A stretch of 23,190 bases of DNA, taken from the NCBI GenBank assembly GCA_009920815.1, contig RFZH01000016.1:1-23190 (forward strand), in the 5' to 3' direction. The stretch's first letter is position 1, and every line of letters begins with the position of its first letter. A program made the translations under genes and the position numbers. The notes beneath the pieces were generated by a model that saw only the letters and a program-made list of their open reading frames with translations, was not told the DNA's origin and did not search any database. Positions 7,821 through 16,306 of the stretch are shown piece after piece. The stretch comes from Paracoccaceae bacterium (GTDB lineage Bacteria > Pseudomonadota > Alphaproteobacteria > Rhodobacterales > Rhodobacteraceae).

Positions 7821-9047
7821 TTAGTTCCCGATTACAAATGCAGATTGATCCACAGAAAAATTCGCCCGCAAGGGTAAAATAGCTGCGCCAAGGGCACGTG
7901 CATCGGACCCCAGTTCACCCAAAATAATATCGGGAATTGCGATGCCTTCGGTGTTGTAATGCATGACACAATCGCGCGTCATATCAACCAACTTGGCCAT
8001 GATATTTTGTGGCAGCCCACCATCCATGACGACATAATCGACATCTAATAACGATTGTGCTGCAACAACAGATTTCGCCAATGCGGGGGCGGCCTCTGCA
8101 ATCCAATCGTCAATCATAGCGGTAGATGCCTGCGCGTTTAAGAACGCCGCAAAGCCATCTGCGGCCATATCATTTCTTACTGCGGTCTTTTCCAATTTAT
8201 GCAGGGACGCAACATCAATCATCTGTGATGGGGCTTTTCCATCGCCGCTTAACAAAGACAGGGGCATCGACCCAAGCGCCCCCGCGTTGCCTGTACGTCC
8301 CTCGAACAATTGTCCATTAATCACCAAACCACCCCCAACAAACGTCGCCACGTAGATGTATAGAAATGTTTTGTTTCTTCGTAGATCCGCCAAGGTTAAT
8401 TGCGCCAAACACGCAGCGGAACCGTCATTTAACACAATGACTGGTAAACCCGTCTTTTGATGTATTGATTGTGCAAGATCTATGTTTGACCAAGCCTTCA
8501 TCGCACCTTTGGGCGCATCGATTGCGCTTTCCCAACCGTCCAGCCCAGTAGGGACAGCAACACCGATCCCCAACGTTTTCGGTCGTTTTTTAGCAGGCAT
8601 CTCATCCAAAACCGCGCCTATATTTTCGTCAAGCCAATCCAAAACGTCACGTGGATCTGGATAAGCATATGACAGAGATCGCTTTGCGATGACCTGATGC
8701 AAAAAGTTGATCACAACTAGGTCGACGGACCTGCGCCCAACTTTGATACCGATGGAAAACGCGCCGTCGGGATTAATCGCAATTGGCGTTGAAGGCTGTC
8801 CAACTTTGCCTTTAACGCTGCCCATTTTTATTAATATGCCATCCGCAATTAACCGATTAACGATCACTGTGACGGTCTGAGCGCTGAGTTGCGTCATGCG
8901 GGCAATATCCGCTTTGGACCGCGAACCAGAACGCCGCACTGTATCAATGATCAGGCGTTCGTTGTAATTTCGCATCCCACTTTGGTTTGAACCAGTGTGA
9001 AACGCCTCGCCCATTTGATCATGGTTTTCTACTTGTTCATCCATCAT
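7821..9047 (-). CDS. ROK family transcriptional regulator
   Basis: A 408-residue sugar-responsive repressor of the NagC/XylR type. Residues 30-80 form a winged helix-turn-helix (SKADIARMTQLSAQTVTVIV at 44-63, wing KMGSVKGKVGQP). The rest is the ROK sugar-binding ATPase-like fold, with VLNDGSAACLAQ, VATFVGGGLVINGQLFEGRTGNAGALGSMP in two segments, and VVMDGG near the end. The Cys-rich zinc motif that follows this block in many ROK proteins is not present. The start is one of two adjacent ATG codons at 9047/9044; a frame open to 9173 adds residues unlike the family and would cover the gene's own promoter. It diverges from the aldolase and kinase genes and probably controls them through the palindrome at 9183-9211. 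Confidence 0.87.
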   Translation of the reverse strand: MMDEQVENHDQMGEAFHTGSNQSGMRNYNERLIIDTVRRSGSRSKADIARMTQLSAQTVTVIVNRLIADGILIKMGSVKGKVGQPSTPIAINPDGAFSIGIKVGRRSVDLVVINFLHQVIAKRSLSYAYPDPRDVLDWLDENIGAVLDEMPAKKRPKTLGIGVAVPTGLDGWESAIDAPKGAMKAWSNIDLAQSIHQKTGLPVIVLNDGSAACLAQLTLADLRRNKTFLYIYVATFVGGGLVINGQLFEGRTGNAGALGSMPLSLLSGDGKAPSQMIDVASLHKLEKTAVRNDMAADGFAAFLNAQASTAMIDDWIAEAAPALAKSVVAAQSLLDVDYVVMDGGLPQNIMAKLVDMTRDCVMHYNTEGIAIPDIILGELGSDARALGAAILPLRANFSVDQSAFVIGN

Positions 9048-9178
9048 CGATGCCACACCAGTCTTTGCTTTTCGTCTGATCAAATTAAATTCGGTTGTAA
9101 TTTGACCGATATTAGGATTTAGAACGGCGCACGGTTGTGACAGCCATTTGGGCCATGGTAAGCGACAAATCACAATTC

Positions 9179-9184
9179 GGTCAA
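9179..9184 (-). promoter_or_regulatory. Candidate -35 element of the ROK gene
   Basis: Read on the minus strand this is TTGACC. TACCAT follows 18 bases later as a possible -10. It overlaps the left edge of the palindromic operator, which would allow autoregulation. Confidence 0.4.
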
Positions 9185-9211
9185 TTATTAAATCAACGTG
9201 ATTTATTTATT
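9183..9211. promoter_or_regulatory. Palindromic operator, probable ROK binding site
   Basis: The inner part AAATCA-ACG-TGATTT (9190-9204) is a perfect inverted repeat with a 3-base centre. Extending each arm to 13 bases (9183-9195 and 9199-9211) keeps 11 of 13 positions symmetric, with AT-rich flanks as in NagC/Mlc-type sites. It sits between two back-to-back -35 elements: TTGACC on the minus strand (9184-9179) and TTGACA on the plus strand (9210-9215). It touches both, so one bound dimer could repress both directions. Confidence 0.65.
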
Positions 9212-9238
9212 GACAGTCCAGGTTATTTTTCCCATTTT
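9210..9238 (+). promoter_or_regulatory. Candidate promoter of the aldolase-kinase operon
   Basis: A consensus -35 TTGACA (9210-9215) is followed after 17 bases by a weak -10, CATTTT (9233-9238). The -35 overlaps the last two bases of the palindromic operator. Confidence 0.45.
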
Positions 9239-9292
9239 CCGCCGATAGGGTTTTCACATTCGTACCCCATAACAGAAACGGAATCGCAGACA

Positions 9293-9952
9293 ATGCGGCT
9301 ATACTTGGACAGCGCTGATACCGACCAGTGGAACCGGTTGTTGCCTTCGGGCATCTTTTACGGCGTGACAACAAACCCTTTGCTAGCTGCGCGGGCTGGG
9401 TTAGACTATGGCCAAATAAATTGGTCAGAACTGGCGCGACGTGTTTGCGATCTTGGCGGTTCCGAACTCCATGGCCAAATCGTTGGCGACGAAATTGCCG
9501 CGTTACGCTTTGCTGAAAATATCTATGACATTGGTGCCAAGCTGCAGCTAGAGACTGTTGTCAAAATACCATTGACCAGACAAGGTATTTATCTTGCGCC
9601 GAAAATCCGTGCCATGGGTGGAAAGATTTTGATGACAGCCTGCTATAGCGCGCATCAGATGATCATCGCCCAAGCAATCGGTGCCGATTACATTGCACCC
9701 TATGTTGGCCGCATGGCAGAGGCTGGACGCGATATAGACACCCAATTGCGGCAGATTAAATCTATGTCTGCTATGGGAAAATGCCGCCCCCTGCTTGCGT
9801 CGTTACGATCAGTTACACAAATGATTGACCTGATCGATATGGGACATGATTGTTTCACGATTTCACCCGCCATTGCAGACGCGTTGATGGAAGAACCACT
9901 TACACTTAATGCTGCGCAAGAGTTTGAAGCAGCCGCCAAAACAGGAGTTTAA
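9293..9952 (+). CDS. Fructose-6-phosphate aldolase / small transaldolase-like protein
   Basis: A 219-residue class I aldolase of the FSA/small transaldolase group. Comparison with E. coli FSA shows every key residue: D6 (LYLDSAD), the TTNP phosphate-side loop at 26-29, Q62 (HGQIVGD), the Schiff-base lysine K91 in VVKIPLT, and Y137 in YIAPYVGR, the proton-transfer tyrosine. TACYSAHQ matches TAVYGAAQ. It should therefore make or break a C-C bond with a dihydroxyacetone-type donor; true substrates may differ from F6P. The ATG at 9293 gives the canonical N-terminus; an in-frame ATG at 9137 would run back across the promoter and operator. A PfkB kinase gene follows after one base, which couples the two enzymes in a pathway. 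Confidence 0.85.
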   Translation: MRLYLDSADTDQWNRLLPSGIFYGVTTNPLLAARAGLDYGQINWSELARRVCDLGGSELHGQIVGDEIAALRFAENIYDIGAKLQLETVVKIPLTRQGIYLAPKIRAMGGKILMTACYSAHQMIIAQAIGADYIAPYVGRMAEAGRDIDTQLRQIKSMSAMGKCRPLLASLRSVTQMIDLIDMGHDCFTISPAIADALMEEPLTLNAAQEFEAAAKTGV

Positions 9953-9953
9953 C

Positions 9954-10880
9954 ATGATCGTCGTTGGTGGAGAAAATTTAATTGACTATGTACAAACGGG
10001 TTATGATGGTGGCTTGCCAGTTTATACCGCAATTCCCGGCGGTTCATGTTATAACGTAGCCTTGGCAGCAGCACGCCAAGGTAATCCAGTGTCCTACATC
10101 ACGCCGATTTCAAGTGACACATTGGGTGAACTATTGGCCAGTCGCCTGCTTGCAGACGGCGTGACTTTGGCCGCGCCGCGCGACATCGCGCCCACATCAT
10201 TGGCCGTTGTGTCGGTGATCGACAGCATTCCAAGTTATCAATTCTATCGCCAAGGCACAGCTGAACGCCAAATCACCGCGGACACATTGAACAAAAATAC
10301 AGATGCCGCTGTCAAAGTTTTTCACATTGGAAGCCTTGCTTTAATCGACGGCGACGATGCACAGGCATGGGAAAACCATTTTTATACTCTGCACGATCGT
10401 GGTGTCATCACCGCCCTAGACCCAAACGCGCGCCCAATCGTTGTGACGAACAAGTCCCCCTATATCGACCGACTATTGCGCATGTTGGCCAAAACGATTG
10501 TCCTAAAACTAAGCGATGAGGATCTGGAATATATCTTTCCAGACTTAACTCTTGAGGAAGCGTTTGACAAAATTTGTGCGCTGTCATCTGCGTCTTTGAT
10601 GGTCTTGACCCAAGGCGCAAAAGGCGCGATCGCGCGATCAAAAATTTCTCAAACCACAGTTCCCGCCGGAATAGCAAGCCCTTTGGTCGACACCGTCGGC
10701 GCAGGCGATACTTTTATGGGCACCCTACTGGGACAGATCCATCAATTGAACCTGAATGCACATGATCTGGCGCACCTCGATGGCGAAGGGTTGACGGCTT
10801 TGATTTCACGCGCCGCAAAAGCGGCGGCAATCAATTGCCAAAGCGCGGGCTGCAATCCACCCTATTTAAAAGACCTGTGA
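9954..10880 (+). CDS. PfkB family carbohydrate kinase
   Basis: A 308-residue ribokinase-fold kinase. PGGSCYNVALAAARQG at 28-43 is the first PfkB region (sugar binding), DPNARP at 156-161 is mid-domain, and DTVGAGDTFMG at 246-256 is the second signature, with the anion hole GAGD and catalytic base D252. It should phosphorylate a sugar or sugar acid with ATP. Fructokinase, KDG kinase and tagatose kinase subgroups look alike at this level. The start at 9954 has GGAG at 9944-9947 and follows the aldolase stop by one base. Its last 15 bases overlap the end of the convergent permease gene. Confidence 0.86.
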   Translation: MIVVGGENLIDYVQTGYDGGLPVYTAIPGGSCYNVALAAARQGNPVSYITPISSDTLGELLASRLLADGVTLAAPRDIAPTSLAVVSVIDSIPSYQFYRQGTAERQITADTLNKNTDAAVKVFHIGSLALIDGDDAQAWENHFYTLHDRGVITALDPNARPIVVTNKSPYIDRLLRMLAKTIVLKLSDEDLEYIFPDLTLEEAFDKICALSSASLMVLTQGAKGAIARSKISQTTVPAGIASPLVDTVGAGDTFMGTLLGQIHQLNLNAHDLAHLDGEGLTALISRAAKAAAINCQSAGCNPPYLKDL

Positions 10881-12251
10881 CGAGCCCCTAAAACAGACAT
10901 AAAAGATCGCTGTCATCACAAGAACGGACAAGCCGCTAAAAACTCCGTTCCAACCGTATGTTAGCCGGGATACAGGAATTTTTCCCAGTCGGTTTATCAT
11001 CAAGATCACTGTGGCAAAGGGTGATGCAGTCATCGACAACCCCCACCCACATGAAATCGCTAATGCAATTAATGTAGCATCAGCAGGTAGAACCGACATT
11101 CCCCCAAACAGTGATCCGAAAAATATGGCCATCATCAATGGCGAAAAGCCAAACATGCTAAAGACGCACAAAGCAACTGGCAAGATGGATAAGACAATCC
11201 AATCGGGCGTCGTATGCAATCCAAAAAAAATGGCGAAGTCGTCCGAGGGCACCAAGATTCCTGCCGCCCGCCCCATAAACCCAGAACACCCAAGCGCAAT
11301 TGCTAAGGTCCCACTTTGACCCATTTGAACGCTGTAGATTTCCTGTAATCGGCCCAGTGTGACCCGTCGTGCATCAGGCAAAGTCCGCGTTTGGATGGCA
11401 ATCCACCCAATCGTCATAATTGGGCAGGCAAGCAACAAACCAAATACAATCGTTTCATTGAAAAAGACTGCCGAAAACTCGGCCAAACTAAGCAGACTAA
11501 CAAAGGTGGCTGTAAAGCCGATCGCCGCTGTTACCGGAAATATGGGCGGGACAACCACTGAAACCGCTCGGTGGGCCCTGAAACGTATTGTGTCTTCGAC
11601 GACCCCAAGAACAAGCATTAATAAAAATAATCCAAGACCCATTGAGATCCATAAAAGTCGATCAACGCCCGGCAACAATTCATACAGCGCAAGCGGAGCA
11701 AGCGCGGTTGGCGACCAAACCACGCCCCACGCAAACCCCCTTTGCATAGCGCTAACCTGTCGTTGTTCCCGAATAGGGTTCAACAGATCACCTGGCCGCG
11801 CCGTTTCAATGCCGCGCTGAATAAGTGGAATCAAAAACGATACCACGCCAATGTTAAACAAAACCTGCATTACGCCAGTGCCCAGATATAGCGCGCTATA
11901 TCTTCGTTGCGTCGGCTGTTGCGTGAGATATGCGCCCAATGTTGCAATGGATGGTGAGGACACAGCAGCTTCGCGCAGGACGCCCAATACAACCACAAAT
12001 GCCACAAGAAATGCAGCTTGGTTTAACGCGGCATGCATATTTTGAATTGGCGTTGCATCAAAAACAAAGACCAAAACAGCAATACATGTCGAAAGTGCCA
12101 ACAAATATCGTTCGCGCCAAGCCAGCTGCCTGAGGTGAATTACGACAAGTATCGCCATAACGCCCCAAGCGAATGGCCACACAGCGGCAATATCAGCCCC
12201 ACGCGCAAAAACAACGAGAATAATAAGCACAACAAAGAGTGCGGGCGTCAT
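10866..12251 (-). CDS. Multi-spanning membrane permease (ion-transporter-like, substrate unknown)
   Basis: A 461-residue, very hydrophobic protein with roughly 11-13 predicted membrane helices and few charged loops. The repeated layout of helices with breaks such as GTGVMQVLFNIGVVSF and SGFMGRAAGILVPSDDF is reminiscent of the ion-transporter superfamily (ArsB/NhaD/citrate type). I cannot place it in a named family, and no substrate is claimed. GAGG stands just ahead of the ATG at 12251. It lies downstream of the aldehyde dehydrogenase on the same strand, but a terminator separates the two. It converges on the PfkB kinase gene with a 15-base overlap. Confidence 0.7.
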   Translation of the reverse strand: MTPALFVVLIILVVFARGADIAAVWPFAWGVMAILVVIHLRQLAWRERYLLALSTCIAVLVFVFDATPIQNMHAALNQAAFLVAFVVVLGVLREAAVSSPSIATLGAYLTQQPTQRRYSALYLGTGVMQVLFNIGVVSFLIPLIQRGIETARPGDLLNPIREQRQVSAMQRGFAWGVVWSPTALAPLALYELLPGVDRLLWISMGLGLFLLMLVLGVVEDTIRFRAHRAVSVVVPPIFPVTAAIGFTATFVSLLSLAEFSAVFFNETIVFGLLLACPIMTIGWIAIQTRTLPDARRVTLGRLQEIYSVQMGQSGTLAIALGCSGFMGRAAGILVPSDDFAIFFGLHTTPDWIVLSILPVALCVFSMFGFSPLMMAIFFGSLFGGMSVLPADATLIALAISCGWGLSMTASPFATVILMINRLGKIPVSRLTYGWNGVFSGLSVLVMTAIFYVCFRGSSQVF

Positions 12252-12262
12252 CGTGGCCTCAT

Positions 12263-12289
12263 AAAAAACGGCGACTTAATGCCGCCGTT
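12263..12289 (-). terminator. Rho-independent terminator of the aldehyde dehydrogenase gene
   Basis: On the minus strand, AACGGCG (12289-12283) pairs with CGCCGTT (12273-12267) across a 9-base loop, followed by a run of six T (12268-12263). It lies between the aldehyde dehydrogenase stop and the permease start. It would limit read-through into the permease. Confidence 0.65.
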
Positions 12290-12295
12290 GTCACT

Positions 12296-13810
12296 TCATA
12301 ATAGATCGTCAGGCAAAAGCGCAGCTGGCATATTTTGATAGCACACTGGGCGCAGAAACCGTCTGATTGCCAAGGTCCCGACTGAGGTCGCGCCAAAATT
12401 TGTTGACGCGGGATAGGGCCCGCCATGCACCATCGTGTCACAGACTTCGACCCCTGTCGGGAACCCATTTGCCAAAACACGACCTGCTTTACGCTCAAGT
12501 ATCGGCATCAAACTGCGTGCATCTTCTGTGTCTGCGTCATCCATATGCAGTGTGCAGGTCAACTGACCTTGCAAGCTGCGTGCGATTGCGCGCATTTCTT
12601 CCATGTCGTCAACAACAACAATCAAACCCAGCGGCCCAAAGACCTCTTCTGCTAAGATATGATTTGCCAACCAATCCTGACCTGTTGTTGCAAATAGATA
12701 TGGTGTCGCATTTCGCAAGTCGCACATCGATGTTAGCACTGCGCGCACCCCTGTGGTGCCAGCAACACGATCACGCCCTGCGCGGTAAGCTGATGCAATA
12801 CCATCAGTCAACATAGTCTGCGCACCGACAGGTTCCAAGGCAGCAGTCGCAGATCGGATAAAGGCATCCGTATCAGCCCCTTTGATGGCAACGACAATGC
12901 CAGGGTTTGTACAAAATTGCCCTGCGCCCATTGTTAACGAACCAGCCCACCCCGCCGCAATATTGTCACCACGCGCAGATAGCGCTGCCGGCAGAACAAA
13001 CATCGGGTTCACAGATCCCAATTCGCCAAAAAATGGAATGGGCTCGTCGCGCTGCGCACATAGATCAAACAGTGCACGACCACCGGCCAAAGACCCTGTA
13101 AAGCCAACAGCCTTGATCAACGGATGCTGGACCAGTGATGTCCCCACATCGCGTTTCCCCCCCTGGATCAGACTAAAGACCCCCGGATGCATACCGCATT
13201 TGATAATCGCCGCATGAATGGCCTCGGCCACAATTTCACCTGTGCCCGGGTGCGCAGAATGCCCCTTGACCACAACAGGGCAACCTGCCGCCAAAGCAGA
13301 CGCCGTATCTCCCCCTGCGGTTGAAAAAGCCAAAGGAAAATTCGATGCGCCAAAAACTGCAACAGGACCAATCGGGCGCTGTACCATCGCCAATTCGGGT
13401 CGCGGCAGCGGCGCACGCTCTGGCAACGCCGCGTCATAGCGTCGGTCTAAATAGTCACCCGCAAGAATATGAGACGCGAACAAACGTAGCTGTCCCGTTG
13501 TCCGGCCGCGTTCTCCTTGCAAACGGGCCTCGGGTAATCCGGTTTCTTGGCTACCAATCTCAGTGATCGCATCAGCGCGCGCTTCGATCTCATCAGCGAT
13601 CGCATTCAGGAAATCAGCCCGATCTTGGCGTGTAGAATAACCAAATGACCAAAACGCCTCTTCTGCGGATTGAACAGCCTGATCAATCAATTCCGGTGTT
13701 CCAACAGCATACTCATACGATGGTCCATGTGCCGGCTCGGATACAAAGGTTTTCTCACTAGTAACCCATTCCCCCGCGATCAAGTGTTTTCCATGAGGTT
13801 TAAATGTCAT
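12296..13810 (-). CDS. NADP-type aldehyde dehydrogenase, alpha-ketoglutarate semialdehyde (2,5-dioxovalerate) group
   Basis: A 505-residue aldehyde dehydrogenase. Oxyanion-hole N157 is in FGASNFPLAFS. General base E263 is in FFGELGSVNPM, and nucleophile C300 is in MGAGQFCTNPG. The stretch AGGDTASALAAGCPVVVKGH is characteristic of the subgroup that oxidises 2-oxoglutarate semialdehyde to 2-oxoglutarate at the end of pentose, sugar-acid and hydroxyproline degradation. The start at 13810 (MTFKPHGKHLIAGEW) follows AAAGG; a longer frame to 13951 adds 47 unrelated residues. No pentonate or hydroxyproline genes are adjacent, so the actual pathway is open. Terminated at 12263-12289. Confidence 0.82.
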   Translation of the reverse strand: MTFKPHGKHLIAGEWVTSEKTFVSEPAHGPSYEYAVGTPELIDQAVQSAEEAFWSFGYSTRQDRADFLNAIADEIEARADAITEIGSQETGLPEARLQGERGRTTGQLRLFASHILAGDYLDRRYDAALPERAPLPRPELAMVQRPIGPVAVFGASNFPLAFSTAGGDTASALAAGCPVVVKGHSAHPGTGEIVAEAIHAAIIKCGMHPGVFSLIQGGKRDVGTSLVQHPLIKAVGFTGSLAGGRALFDLCAQRDEPIPFFGELGSVNPMFVLPAALSARGDNIAAGWAGSLTMGAGQFCTNPGIVVAIKGADTDAFIRSATAALEPVGAQTMLTDGIASAYRAGRDRVAGTTGVRAVLTSMCDLRNATPYLFATTGQDWLANHILAEEVFGPLGLIVVVDDMEEMRAIARSLQGQLTCTLHMDDADTEDARSLMPILERKAGRVLANGFPTGVEVCDTMVHGGPYPASTNFGATSVGTLAIRRFLRPVCYQNMPAALLPDDLL

Positions 13811-13911
13811 TATTCTAGCCTTTTTCTCAAAATTTAATAACGGTTTAGTTTGGACACCCAAAGAACACGCCCCCTTTCTGCAAAAGTCCGTTAATACATG
13901 AATAAATCGCA

Positions 13912-13940
13912 TTGAATTTCTGGGCTTAATGGCGTATGTG
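13912..13940 (+). promoter_or_regulatory. Weak candidate promoter for icd
   Basis: TTGAAT (13912-13917), a 17-base spacer and TATGTG (13935-13940) lie about 105 bases upstream of the icd ATG. The -10 match is poor, so this is tentative. The rest of the 234-base gap between the divergent aldehyde dehydrogenase and icd genes shows nothing else I can name. Confidence 0.25.
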
Positions 13941-14044
13941 GCGGTCATCAAAATTCATTTTTGCGGACCTTCGGAACCATTTCGGCGTCCACGCGTTCCT
14001 GCAATTACACCCAAGCCCCGTCAGGTTGGAAAGGCAAGAAAAAC

Positions 14045-16258
14045 ATGTCAGATACCTCTAAATCCGATATATTGTATACAATTGTAGACGAAGCGCCCGA
14101 ATTGGCCAGCGCATCGCTTTTGCCGATCATTCGGTCGTTCGCAAAGGCCGCGAACGTGTCCGTCGGCACAAAAGATATATCCCTTGCTGGGCGAATCATA
14201 TCGACCTTTCCAGAATTTCTGACCGAAGACCAACGCCAATCCGACGATTTGGCGGAACTGGGCCAGTTGGTCAAAACACCTGATGCCAATGTGATCAAGC
14301 TGCCCAACATCTCGGCTTCTGTGCCACAGTTGGTGGCGGCAATCAAAGAACTGCAAAGCCAAGGGTACGCGTTACCTGATTATCCAGAAAGCCCAAAAAC
14401 CGACGACGAAAAAGCAATCCGCGCACGGTACGACACGATCAAAGGATCGGCTGTAAACCCCGTCCTGCGTGAAGGTAACTCGGACCGTCGCGCCGCCAAA
14501 GCGGTCAAGAACTATGCCATGAAAAACCCCCATTCCATGGGCACATGGGTCGCAGACAGCAAAACACACGTTGCGGCGATGTCGGGCAATGATTTCTATT
14601 CTAACGAACAATCGACAACCGTAACCGCCGCCCAAGCGGGCAAAGGCAAAATCGAATTCATCGCCGAAAACGGGGATGTGTCCCTGCTTAAGGATGGCAT
14701 TGACCTGCCCGAAGGCACCGTTGTTGACGCGACATTCATGTCGGCCGCGGCCCTGCGCGATTTCTTGCGCGGCGAAATTGCCGACGCCAAGAAAAAAGGC
14801 ATTCTGTTTTCCCTGCATATGAAAGCGACCATGATGAAGGTGTCGGACCCCATCATTTTTGGCCACGCGGTATCGGTGTTCTTTGAAAAATCATTTACGA
14901 AACATGCGGACGCCTTGGCGGAATTGGGTGTGAACCCGAACTCTGGTCTGGGTGATGTTTTGGCACGTATCACGGATCGCCCTGAAATTTTGGCTGATTT
15001 CAACGCCGAAATGGCCGACGGCCCCGCAATGTATATGGTCGACAGCGACCGTGGCATCACCAATCTGCACGTGCCATCCGACGTGATCATCGACGCGTCC
15101 ATGCCCGCCGTGATCCGCGCAGGCGGCAAAGGTTGGGGACCAGACGGCAAAGCGGGTGACACGAAATGTGTGATCCCTGATAACTGCTATGCGCCCGTTT
15201 ACGACGAAACGATCAAGTATTTCAAAGAAACCGGCGCACTGGACCCAACCACATCGGGGGCCGTGGCCAACGTTGGTTTGATGGCGCAAAAGGCCGAAGA
15301 ATACGGATCGCACCCCACCACCTTTGAAATCGCGGCCAAAGGCACCGTGCGCTATACCGCCGCCAATGGCGACCTTCTGCACGAACAAGCGGTCAACGCG
15401 GGCGACATCTGGCGGTCATCTAGCGCGCGCAAAGCGCCGATCATCGACTGGGTGAACCTAGGCATCGAACGCCAAGCGTTGACAGGCAGCCAAGCGATTT
15501 TCTGGTTGGACGCAAACCGCGCCCATGATGCGGAATTGATCAAATACGTCACCGCGATCTTGGACGAAAAAGGCGTGGCCGATAAATTCCAAATCTTGGC
15601 CCCCCGCGAAGCGACGCGCCTGACATTGGAAACCATCCGCACAGGTGCGGACAGCATCGCAATTACGGGTAACGTTTTGCGCGATTATCTGACCGATTTG
15701 TTCCCCATTCTGGAATTGGGCACATCGGCGAAAATGTTGTCGATCGTGAAATTGATGCAAGGCGGCGGTCTGTTTGAAACGGGTGCCGGCGGCTCTGCCC
15801 CCAAACACGTGCAGCAGTTGGTCGAAGAAAACCACCTGCGCTGGGACAGCTTGGGTGAATTCTGTGCCTTGGGCGAAAGCTTTGCATTCCTTGCCAATAC
15901 CAAAGGCAACAAAAAAGCGGGCATCTTGGCCGCAGCTGTTGACGCGGCGACCCAAGGTATCTTGGACAACAACAAATCGCCTGAGCGTAAAGTGGGTCAG
16001 CCCGATAACCGCGACAGCCATTTCTATTTCGCGATGTACTGGGCCCAAGCCTTGGCCGCGCAAACAGATGACGCAGACTTGGCCGCGCATTTCGCGCCAA
16101 TCGCCGAACAGTTGGCCGCGAATGAAGACAAAATTGTCGCCGAGATCGCCGCAGTCCAAGGAAAGCCAGCGGATTTAGGGGGATATTACCATCCAGACCG
16201 CGCAAAGGTGACAGCCGTTATGCGACCAAGCGCGACACTAAATTCAATTATCGGTTAA
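14045..16258 (+). CDS. icd: Isocitrate dehydrogenase (NADP+), monomeric type
   Basis: A 737-residue protein, the full length of the monomeric (IDH-II, about 80-kDa) family. It oxidatively decarboxylates isocitrate to 2-oxoglutarate in the TCA cycle. The substrate-binding block SAVNPVLREGNSDRRA at 135-150 carries S135, N138, R142 and R148, the counterparts (offset 3) of the Azotobacter enzyme's isocitrate contacts. LHMKATMMKVSDPIIFGH and WLDANRAHDAELI are further hallmark regions. The start at 14045 follows a GGAAAGG-like Shine-Dalgarno; the frame is open to 13961, but the extra residues are not family-like. Codon use is clearly more biased to GC-ending codons than in neighbouring genes, which fits high expression. 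A terminator follows 22 bases after the stop. Confidence 0.95.
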   Translation: MSDTSKSDILYTIVDEAPELASASLLPIIRSFAKAANVSVGTKDISLAGRIISTFPEFLTEDQRQSDDLAELGQLVKTPDANVIKLPNISASVPQLVAAIKELQSQGYALPDYPESPKTDDEKAIRARYDTIKGSAVNPVLREGNSDRRAAKAVKNYAMKNPHSMGTWVADSKTHVAAMSGNDFYSNEQSTTVTAAQAGKGKIEFIAENGDVSLLKDGIDLPEGTVVDATFMSAAALRDFLRGEIADAKKKGILFSLHMKATMMKVSDPIIFGHAVSVFFEKSFTKHADALAELGVNPNSGLGDVLARITDRPEILADFNAEMADGPAMYMVDSDRGITNLHVPSDVIIDASMPAVIRAGGKGWGPDGKAGDTKCVIPDNCYAPVYDETIKYFKETGALDPTTSGAVANVGLMAQKAEEYGSHPTTFEIAAKGTVRYTAANGDLLHEQAVNAGDIWRSSSARKAPIIDWVNLGIERQALTGSQAIFWLDANRAHDAELIKYVTAILDEKGVADKFQILAPREATRLTLETIRTGADSIAITGNVLRDYLTDLFPILELGTSAKMLSIVKLMQGGGLFETGAGGSAPKHVQQLVEENHLRWDSLGEFCALGESFAFLANTKGNKKAGILAAAVDAATQGILDNNKSPERKVGQPDNRDSHFYFAMYWAQALAAQTDDADLAAHFAPIAEQLAANEDKIVAEIAAVQGKPADLGGYYHPDRAKVTAVMRPSATLNSIIG

Positions 16259-16279
16259 TTGTACACTTTCAATATGGTA

Positions 16280-16306
16280 AAAGGCGGGCCTAAGGTCCGC
16301 CTTTTT
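16280..16306. terminator. Rho-independent terminator after icd
   Basis: An 11-bp stem (AAAGGCGGGCC at 16280-16290 with GGTCCGCCTTT at 16294-16304, one G-T pair) has a TAA loop and runs into T5. It may also serve the convergent TSUP gene, whose stop codon begins at its right edge. Confidence 0.88.

Noticed and set aside
9137..9292. Longer start for the aldolase at 9137 and for the ROK gene at 9173
   Set aside because: Both would code through the operator and each other's promoters and add residues unlike their families.
11359..11820. Plus-strand open frame of 153 codons inside the permease gene
   Set aside because: The opposite strand codes an unbroken membrane protein; this frame is rich in Thr/Arg/Lys/Pro/Asn as expected of an antisense of hydrophobic codons.
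15458..16159. Long open frame (233 codons) antisense to icd, with others beside it
   Set aside because: It lies wholly within the highly biased icd gene on the opposite strand, has no recognisable domain, and reads as Cys/Phe/Gln-rich shadow sequence.
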